This document shows positions 1 through 4,115 of a DNA stretch of 7,418 nucleotides, one piece after another. Below the pieces are notes generated by a model. It saw only the letters and a program-made list of their open reading frames with translations, made no database searches and had not been told where the DNA came from. The translations under genes and the position numbers were made by a program. Each line of letters starts with the position of its first letter. Positions within the stretch are counted from its first letter, which is position 1. Source of the DNA: CAYPOY01 sp964412395 (GTDB lineage: Bacteria > Chloroflexota > Anaerolineae > B4-G1); assembly GCA_964412395.1 (NCBI GenBank), contig CAYPOY010000267.1:1-7418 (forward strand), read 5' to 3'.

Positions 1-5
1 TCAGT

Positions 6-800
6 TTACCCTATTGCCGCGCTTTTGTCCACCAAATGGATAAAGTCGAGTTCAACGGGTCTGGTTGGATCGTTAACTGATATGATTCTTAATCCACGAT
101 TCCCATCTGCCACATACGCATAAGAACCACTCACGATAACATCTTCTGCCACACCAGGTGTGTCAAAGAAACCTACTTCAGTTGGATGAGCGGGATCGCT
201 GATGGAAACAATTCGCAGTCCACGCGACCCATCAGCCACATACGCGTAGGCTCCGCTTACGAAGACCATTTCCGTGTTACCCGGACTCTCGTATATTCCA
301 ACCTGGACAGGGTTCGTCGGGTCAGCGACAGAAATTATCCGTAGTGCCCCATCAGTCAAGTAGGCGTAGTCATCGACCACAAAGACTCCCCAAGCCAATC
401 CGAGAGTGTCATAGAAGCCAACCTCCCTTGGGTTAGTGACATCGCTTATAGAGACGATCCGCAGTCCTGCACTGCCGGCAGCTACATAAGCATATTGACC
501 AACTACGTATATGTTGTCGACAGTACCGGACACTCCCACTGATCCAACCCGTCTAGGTCGAGATGGGTCCGCAATATCAATGATGGACAGCGTGGTGCTT
601 TCGCCGACATAGGCGTAGTTGCCCCTTACGACAACCGCCTTAAAGGTCCCAGCAAGATGGCCTACCTGATCAAGAGTTACGGTGGTTTGGTTGGTGGTTG
701 CAGATGCAGACTTGTATGACTGAGGCGCGGTGGATACGTAAGTCAGAGTAGTGAGGCTGAGGAGAACAATCAATCTTAAGGCTGTGCTTCGACTTCTCAT
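6..800 (-). CDS. Exported LVIVD-repeat (beta-propeller-like) protein
   Basis: A 264-residue protein made almost entirely of tandem LVIVD repeats (PF08309 type), which form beta-propeller-like blades and are common in secreted proteins of Chloroflexota and other environmental bacteria. Five repeats of about 42 residues are visible, at roughly 46-88, 90-131, 132-171, 172-213 and 214-254. Each carries a core like 'YAYVADG..GLRIVSISDP..P.EVG'. Residues 1-9 are basic, 10-25 are hydrophobic, and an AxA-like site follows (STA at 23-25 or SASA at 31-34), so it is probably exported. The ATG at 798-800 is supported by a GGAGG seven bases upstream. The last repeat breaks off into an unrelated tail (about residues 251-264) before the TAA at 6-8, and five blades is low for a closed propeller. 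The gene may therefore be shortened by a frameshift whose remainder lies outside the window. No enzymatic residues or binding partner can be named; a surface or extracellular binding role is only inferred. Confidence 0.88.
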   Translation of the reverse strand: MRSRSTALRLIVLLSLTTLTYVSTAPQSYKSASATTNQTTVTLDQVGHLAGTFKAVVVRGNYAYVGESTTLSIIDIADPSRPRRVGSVGVSGTVDNIYVVGQYAYVAAGSAGLRIVSISDVTNPREVGFYDTLGLAWGVFVVDDYAYLTDGALRIISVADPTNPVQVGIYESPGNTEMVFVSGAYAYVADGSRGLRIVSISDPAHPTEVGFFDTPGVAEDVIVSGSYAYVADGNRGLRIISVNDPTRPVELDFIHLVDKSAAIG

Positions 801-807
801 TGGTCAA

Positions 808-812
808 CCTCC
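808..812 (-). promoter_or_regulatory. Ribosome binding site of the LVIVD gene
   Basis: The minus strand reads GGAGG seven bases before the ATG at 798-800. This is a strong Shine-Dalgarno match and fixes the start of the exported protein ahead of its signal peptide. Confidence 0.8.
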
Positions 813-819
813 AACATGG

Positions 820-841
820 CGCTTCAAGCTCCGCTGAAGCG
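820..841. repeat. Perfect 7-bp inverted repeat in the LVIVD 5' UTR
   Basis: CGCTTCA (820-826) and TGAAGCG (835-841) are exact reverse complements around an 8-base loop. The structure sits just upstream of the Shine-Dalgarno site and just downstream of the TATAGT element at 847-852. It would lie at the very start of the transcript or overlap the transcription start. It could be an operator or a 5' stabilising stem-loop; nothing distinguishes the two. Confidence 0.45.
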
Positions 842-843
842 GG

Positions 844-854
844 CTAACTATAGC
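844..854 (-). promoter_or_regulatory. Candidate -10 region (TATAGT) for the LVIVD gene
   Basis: The minus strand reads GCTATAGTTAG, with a -10-like TATAGT at 852-847, 46 bases before the start codon. No convincing -35 box exists at 16-18 bp spacing, so the promoter call is weak. The same 11-mer occurs upstream of the other leftward gene (1746-1756), which is the main reason to record it. I see no gene or RNA in the rest of the 801-1096 interval, only short stems such as ACCCT/AGGGT at 1015-1028. Confidence 0.35.
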
Positions 855-1096
855 GTAGAGTAGGCCGCCAGCGCGTTACCCCTGGCGTGCACTTTCATTC
901 AACGCTCCCTGCTGTGGATTACGAAACTTGGGCCTTTCCCACCATGTTACACTCCCCAGCCTGTTACCAGGTCTGGATAAGGTGGGTGCTTTACAGTACC
1001 TCTCTCTAGTGTTGACCCTCCGTAGGGTATCCTCTCGTGCCGCTTATCTACGGCGCACAGCGACCTCGTGTCGCACCAGCGAGGCGGAAGTCCTTG

Positions 1097-1681
1097 TCAC
1101 CAGTTTAGCTCGTAGAAATCGGCTATCAGGTACTGGTGGTCTACAGGTTCCAAAGTAAAGAACATTTTTCGGATATCGCCGCTAGACCGGTAGCACCAAA
1201 CGATGGCGTGTACTTCAGTATAGCCACCTTCCCGTCGGCGTTCGTAGTCGGTTTCGATGGACTCAATACTCCACGAGTCCAGGGAGCCATGCTCTTCGAT
1301 AGTCCTTTGCATTGCCGCAGCCAACTCGCTTTGGTTGGCAAATCCGTGCGACAGGGCTCCCCGGATTTCCTTCCAGGGAACCAAGCAGTTCCAGGCTGTC
1401 TCTGGGTCGTTTTCTTGGAGAGCAGTGTGGTAACGGTCTATGACGGCCCGAACCTCGTTTTCCGAAGGCTCAGCCTGTCCAGGTGGGGCTCTAGAAGTTG
1501 CTGGTACCGGAGGTGCAGTCAATTGCCCAGCAGCGACTTGCGTCTGCAAGACCGAAATAGTGGCTTTAAGTTCTTGTTCTGTGCTTGAGTCGGAGTCGGC
1601 TCCAAGGCCGCAGCTAAGTGCGCTCAAAACCAACGGCAAGAAGAGCACAGTTACAGTCAGCATTAGTCTTTTCACCTTCAT
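1097..1681 (-). CDS. Lipoprotein with NTF2-like C-terminal domain
   Basis: A 194-residue predicted lipoprotein of unknown function. Residues 1-23 form a lipoprotein signal (basic MKVKR, then a hydrophobic stretch), and ALSC places the lipidated cysteine at position 24. A short heptad-like segment follows at about 33-52, then a proline/alanine-rich linker at about 53-72. The folded domain spans about 74-193. It starts with a helix like 'VRAVIDRYHTALQENDPETAW' split around residue 90 and ends with beta-rich segments (VHAIVWCYR, MFFTLEPV, YLIADFYELNW). That layout resembles NTF2-like or SnoaL-like domains of secreted bacterial proteins; the resemblance is by pattern, not by search. The start at 1681 is supported by AAGGAG seven bases upstream. 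It shares direction with the LVIVD gene but is about 300 bp away, so they are probably separate transcripts. It likely sits on the outer face of the cytoplasmic membrane. Confidence 0.8.
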   Translation of the reverse strand: MKVKRLMLTVTVLFLPLVLSALSCGLGADSDSSTEQELKATISVLQTQVAAGQLTAPPVPATSRAPPGQAEPSENEVRAVIDRYHTALQENDPETAWNCLVPWKEIRGALSHGFANQSELAAAMQRTIEEHGSLDSWSIESIETDYERRREGGYTEVHAIVWCYRSSGDIRKMFFTLEPVDHQYLIADFYELNW

Positions 1682-1688
1682 CGCATTG

Positions 1689-1694
1689 CTCCTT
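1689..1694 (-). promoter_or_regulatory. Ribosome binding site of the lipoprotein gene
   Basis: The minus strand reads AAGGAG seven bases before the ATG at 1679-1681. This confirms the start that includes the full lipoprotein signal. Confidence 0.8.
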
Positions 1695-1745
1695 TCTTCG
1701 ATGAATTGTGTCCAACAGTCGGCGGATAAGCTGTATGGAAGCCAC

Positions 1746-1756
1746 CTAACTATAGC
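1746..1756 (-). promoter_or_regulatory. Candidate -10 region (TATAGT) for the lipoprotein gene
   Basis: The minus strand carries GCTATAGTTAG, identical to the sequence upstream of the LVIVD gene. TATAGT at 1754-1749 lies 67 bases before the start codon. The expected -35 position (1772-1777) reads AAGTAC on the minus strand, which is not consensus. The recurrence at a similar place before both exported-protein genes is the reason to list it. Confidence 0.35.
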
Positions 1757-1810
1757 TGTCCCATATGGCAGGTACTTATAGAATTGAGGGAATCACCCTA
1801 CAATCAAACA

Positions 1811-1815
1811 GGAGG
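1811..1815 (+). promoter_or_regulatory. Ribosome binding site of the decayed DUF1670-like gene
   Basis: GGAGG lies eight bases before the ATG at 1824, showing that this frame was once a translated gene. A TACAAT at 1799-1804 could be its old -10 box; the -35 position is poor. Confidence 0.55.
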
Positions 1816-1823
1816 ACTGCCAG

Positions 1824-2067
1824 ATGATACGACAAGCAGAACGTGAACAATCGAACCGCTTGACCGTCAAGACCCTCGACTAAGCCTTCATCATACAGGT
1901 CAAAGAAGGGCTGGGCTGCTCCCGGTTCGAGGCCGAGACCCTCGCCGATCTGGCCAAGGAAGTCTACTTCCCCTGGCTCTCTTGCTGCCCTGACCACTGC
2001 CTCGGTTAGTATAGCCCAACTCTGCGCCGGACGCAAGTCGCAGTTACCCTCGAAGCGCAAGTGTGTA
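1824..2067 (+). pseudogene. Decayed DUF1670-like gene, cut by an insertion sequence
   Basis: From the ATG at 1824 one frame reads MIRQAEREQSNRLTVKTLD, then a TAA stop at 1881-1883. The same frame continues with AFIIQVKEGLGCSRFEAETL and ..LAKEVYFPWL before a TAG at 2007-2009. The 'GxGCSxFEAE...VKEVYFPWL' pattern is what I remember of the N-terminal part of DUF1670 proteins, a poorly characterised family frequent in Chloroflexota. The match is from memory and not searched. Two in-frame stops, loss of recognisable sequence after about 2010, and the ISKra4 left end at 2068 show the gene is dead. I cannot find the missing C-terminal part on the far side of the element. The original stop codons could also have come from decay after the insertion. 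Confidence 0.5.
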
Positions 2068-2100
2068 TGTCCGACAGGGAGTGACGACTGATCGTCGGAA
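2068..2100 (+). repeat. Left terminal inverted repeat of the ISKra4 element
   Basis: It begins TGTCCGACAGGGAGTGACGA and ends TGATCGTCGGAA. Compared with the reverse complement of 3564-3596, 26 of 33 positions match with no gap, and similarity ends abruptly outside 2068. This is the presumed transposase binding end. Confidence 0.78.
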
Positions 2101-2121
2101 AGTGGTAGACAAGCATAAGCG

Positions 2122-2130
2122 TGGTACAAT
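2122..2130 (+). promoter_or_regulatory. Extended -10 promoter of the transposase gene
   Basis: TGGTACAAT at 2122-2130 matches the extended -10 pattern TGnTATAAT with one change. The -35 position just inside the left terminal repeat (about 2102-2107, GTGGTA) is poor, as is usual for extended -10 promoters. Transcription would start near 2136-2138, within the left arm of the stem-loop at 2131-2163. Confidence 0.5.
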
Positions 2131-2163
2131 GCTCCCCGACTAACAAGCACAGAAGGGGGGAGC
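2131..2163 (+). promoter_or_regulatory. Stem-loop sequestering the transposase ribosome binding site
   Basis: GCTCCCC (2131-2137) and GGGGAGC (2157-2163) are perfect complements around a 19-base loop. The right arm covers most of the Shine-Dalgarno run (AAGGGGGGAG, 2153-2162) and ends one base before the ATG at 2165. The left arm lies at or before the predicted start of the element's own transcript. Only transcripts entering from outside would therefore carry both arms and hide the ribosome binding site. The stem is seen in the sequence; the regulatory role is inferred by analogy with IS10 and IS50. Confidence 0.55.
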
Positions 2164-2164
2164 T

Positions 2165-3562
2165 ATGGCCAAGAAACTGCCAGACGAGGTGCGCAAACAA
2201 ATCGATCAGATGACCGAAGCGTTTCGGCAGAGGCTGACCGAGTTGTTCCAATGGAGCAATGACGAGGAGACAGATCACCCGCCTACGGCGGTAGAGATAG
2301 AGGACAAGATTCGCGAGTGGATTCGGCAGATAGGAGAAGATACGCAATCGTTGGTGTTGGGGGGCATGGATCGCTATCGTCACAAGGGCAAACAGTGCTG
2401 TCCTCGATGCGGGGAGGCGGTGTATTGGGAGAGATACGAGCCCCGGAACTACATCACGACGTTGGGGGAGATTCAGTTGGAGCGAGCGTACTATCATCAT
2501 TCCGCGTGTCATCGTGGGTGGGTGCCTATGGATGAACGGTTGGGGATTGGGGCAAGTGAATTCAGTCCACGGGTGCAGGAGATGCTCAGCTATCTGGGGG
2601 GATTTATGCCCTTCGAGCGAGCCCAAGCCTTTCTGGCCAAGTATCACTACATTCACGTCAGTCACGACACAGTGAACGGTACCACCGTAGCGATTGGACA
2701 AGCCCTGCGCGAGCAGCAAGAAGCAGCTATCCGGCAGGCCTGGGAAGAATACCGCTTGCCCACCTGCGAGGTCGCCACACCCCCCAAGCGTCTGTATGTG
2801 AGTGCTGATGGGATCAATTATCTGCTGCCGAACGGCGAAGGCAAAGAAATCAAGCTCGCCGCTGTGTATGAAACCGAGGAGCGGTGCAACAAGAAAGGTG
2901 AAGTCGAGATTCATGCCGTGGATATCGAATATGTAGTCGCCACCGACCCCGAAGACCTAGCTCGTGCGGCCTATCTGATCGCTGTGAAACGCGGTGTCGA
3001 GTCGGCAGAACAAATCGTCGTCTTAGGGGATGGCGCCAGTTGGATCTGGAACCGCATTGCCGCTATGTTCCCCGGGCACAAAACTACCGAAATCGTGGAC
3101 TTCTATCACGCCAGTGAGTACATCTGGGATGCGGGGAAGGCCGTATTGGATGAAGGAACGGGCGAAACCAAAGATTGGGGTGAGAAGCACTGCCACCGCC
3201 TCAAACATGATGGCCCGGCCCCGGTGTTACGGGAACTGCGTGCGCTCTCCCTGGCATGCAGTACTACATCCGAACCCGTGGCAAAGGCGATCACCTACTT
3301 CGAGAACCAAAGCCCGCGTATGAACTATCCCCTGTATGTCGAGCAAGGGCTTCAAATCGGTAGCGGCTCTGCTGAAAGCGGTGTCAAACAAGTCGTCGGC
3401 TGTCGCATCAATCAGGCGGGCATGCGTTGGAACCCTCAACGTGCTGAGGCTGTTGCCCATGTCAGGGCTGCCATCTTGAGCCATCGCTGGGATGACTTCT
3501 GGTCCGACTTTCACCCACCACCTAGACAGTATCGACGCAAGCAGATGCCACTGGCGGCCTAG
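2165..3562 (+). CDS. ISKra4-family transposase
   Basis: A 465-residue DDE-type transposase that would cut and join the ends of its own element. Residues 1-70 are a charged helical N-terminus. A zinc-finger-like CPRC lies at 79-82, followed by a second Cys/His region around C115-H116. Family hallmarks of the catalytic domain are in order: YVSADG with D215, VVLGDGASWIWN with D289, the conserved VDFYHASEYIWD at 311-322, and GSGSAESGVK with E404, followed by AGMRW at 419-422. D215, D289 and E404 are the likely catalytic triad. The length fits full-size ISKra4 transposases and I see no frameshift or stop. The ATG at 2165 follows a G-rich Shine-Dalgarno run. It is the only gene of its element. Another start is unlikely, because the conserved N-terminus begins here and upstream sequence is the element's promoter. 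Confidence 0.93.
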   Translation: MAKKLPDEVRKQIDQMTEAFRQRLTELFQWSNDEETDHPPTAVEIEDKIREWIRQIGEDTQSLVLGGMDRYRHKGKQCCPRCGEAVYWERYEPRNYITTLGEIQLERAYYHHSACHRGWVPMDERLGIGASEFSPRVQEMLSYLGGFMPFERAQAFLAKYHYIHVSHDTVNGTTVAIGQALREQQEAAIRQAWEEYRLPTCEVATPPKRLYVSADGINYLLPNGEGKEIKLAAVYETEERCNKKGEVEIHAVDIEYVVATDPEDLARAAYLIAVKRGVESAEQIVVLGDGASWIWNRIAAMFPGHKTTEIVDFYHASEYIWDAGKAVLDEGTGETKDWGEKHCHRLKHDGPAPVLRELRALSLACSTTSEPVAKAITYFENQSPRMNYPLYVEQGLQIGSGSAESGVKQVVGCRINQAGMRWNPQRAEAVAHVRAAILSHRWDDFWSDFHPPPRQYRRKQMPLAA

Positions 3563-3563
3563 A

Positions 3564-3596
3564 TTCCGATGATCAACCGTCGCACACTGTCCGACA
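3564..3596 (-). repeat. Right terminal inverted repeat of the ISKra4 element
   Basis: Its reverse complement begins TGTCGGACAGTGTGCGACGG and ends TGATCATCGGAA, matching the left end at 26 of 33 positions. It starts two bases after the transposase stop codon, so the element has essentially no non-coding sequence on this side. Confidence 0.78.
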
Positions 3597-3969
3597 CGGT
3601 ATGCGGAAAACCCCAGGATGGAGCACAACGTGGGGCCGGTTGCTATGCTGGCTGGTTGTTGGGTAGGTTAAAGGGTGAAACGGGGGGAGTTGGTTTGCCG
3701 TCCCGGGACAGAGGGCTGGGGCTGTGGGGGAAGTGGTTGCGAGGGATAGCTCGAAGTGAGGGGGAAGCCGGGGAGCGGATGGCACGGGGTAGCGTCAAGT
3801 GCGGCGTGCTGAATTGGCGACGGGGCGGCTGGTCGTCTGGCGGCTCTACGTTGGAACGTGCGTTTTGAATTCTGTAAGATGGGAAGGGGGAGGTCACGCA
3901 AGTAGTCACACCCAACGAACCGCACGTCTTCCCACACGTGGCCCCCTGCTTCGAAGGTTGCACGGAAGA
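3597..3969. other. Gene-free, G-rich spacer between the IS and comEC
   Basis: No protein family or RNA is recognisable here. From about 3640 to 3900 the + strand is unusually rich in G over C, with repeated runs of 3 to 6 G. Open frames exist on both strands because stops are rare in such sequence, but their translations are low-complexity (Gly/Arg/Trp or Pro/Ser-rich) and none has a ribosome binding site. From about 3900 the composition becomes balanced again and leads into the comEC promoter. The interval may be decayed coding DNA or structured non-coding DNA. Confidence 0.6.
3705..3730 (+). other. Canonical G-quadruplex motif
   Basis: Four G runs (3705-3707, 3713-3715, 3718-3721 and 3726-3730) are separated by loops of 5, 2 and 4 bases. 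This satisfies the standard G3+N1-7 pattern on the + strand. Further runs of 4-5 G occur at 3760-3764, 3770-3773 and 3786-3789, but with longer loops. Confidence 0.65.
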
Positions 3970-3998
3970 TTGACCTCTGTGCAAAGTTGCACTATACT
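3970..3998 (+). promoter_or_regulatory. Sigma-70-type promoter of comEC
   Basis: TTGACC (3970-3975) and TATACT (3993-3998) are separated by exactly 17 bp, each one change from consensus. This is the best promoter in the window. Transcription would start near 4005, giving a leader of about 107 bases before the comEC ATG at 4112. The 17-bp spacer is largely filled by a perfect palindrome, described separately. Confidence 0.72.
3979..3992. promoter_or_regulatory. 14-bp palindromic operator candidate in the comEC promoter
   Basis: GTGCAA-AG-TTGCAC is a perfect inverted repeat with 6-bp arms. It lies inside the promoter spacer and ends directly against the -10 box. A third half-site, TTGCAC, occurs at 3958-3963, upstream of the -35 box and 29 bp from the matching half-site. 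A dimeric regulator bound here would block RNA polymerase. The regulator is unknown and no regulator gene is in the window. Confidence 0.5.
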
Positions 3999-4046
3999 GA
4001 TGCCGCGCCAGACAACATTGTAGCCGTGTTTCCATAGCATGCGGTG

Positions 4047-4115
4047 ATGGATTGGAACAATCTGCGGCAACCGCAGCCGTCGAAGCGGTGCCAGACACAC
4101 CAGAGAGCCCCATGA
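4047..4115 (+). other. Possible 22-codon leader ORF overlapping the comEC start
   Basis: In the comEC leader an ATG at 4047 opens a 22-codon frame (MDWNNLRQPQP...) whose TGA (4113-4115) overlaps the comEC ATG (4112-4114) as ATGA, the classic layout for translational coupling. It has no good ribosome binding site, and its composition looks arbitrary. Its translation is uncertain. It spans the hairpin at 4062-4076. Confidence 0.25.
4062..4076 (+). promoter_or_regulatory. Tight hairpin in the comEC leader
   Basis: CTGCGG-CAA-CCGCAG forms a perfect 6-bp GC-rich stem with a 3-base loop, 35 bases before the comEC ATG. No U-tract follows, so it is not an intrinsic terminator. It may modulate translation or mRNA stability. 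Confidence 0.4.

Larger units (their letters stand above)
2068..3596 (+). mobile_element. ISKra4-family insertion sequence, about 1529 bp
   Basis: The element is bounded by 33-bp imperfect terminal inverted repeats (2068-2100 and 3564-3596, 26 of 33 identical without gaps). It contains one intact transposase gene that ends one base before the right repeat. Length and single-ORF layout fit the ISKra4 family. Similarity stops sharply outside both ends, which supports the boundaries. No convincing target-site duplication is visible: the left flank ends GTGTGTA and the right flank starts CGGTATG. The exact ends could therefore be off by a few bases, or the duplication has decayed. An intact ORF and intact ends suggest it is, or recently was, active. 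It interrupts a DUF1670-like relic. Confidence 0.82.

Noticed and set aside
1015..1028. ACCCT/AGGGT stem as terminator of the lipoprotein gene
   Set aside because: The stem is only 5 bp and no T-run follows on the minus strand.
928..1158. Plus-strand frame of 76 codons in the 801-1096 interval
   Set aside because: It has no ribosome binding site and an arbitrary composition, and it runs into the opposite lipoprotein gene.
2006..2914. Minus-strand open frame of 302 codons opposite the transposase
   Set aside because: The sense strand encodes a clear ISKra4 transposase with all motifs. The antisense translation has no domain pattern and crosses the IS boundary.
3569..3868. Plus-strand frame of 99 codons starting in the right IS end
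   Set aside because: It starts inside the terminal repeat, is Gly/Arg/Trp-rich from the G-rich island, and has no ribosome binding site.
4052..4111. Upstream TTG start for comEC adding 20 residues
   Set aside because: The added residues are polar and unlike ComEC N-termini, while the ATG at 4112 begins the first hydrophobic helix as expected. No ribosome binding site favours TTG.
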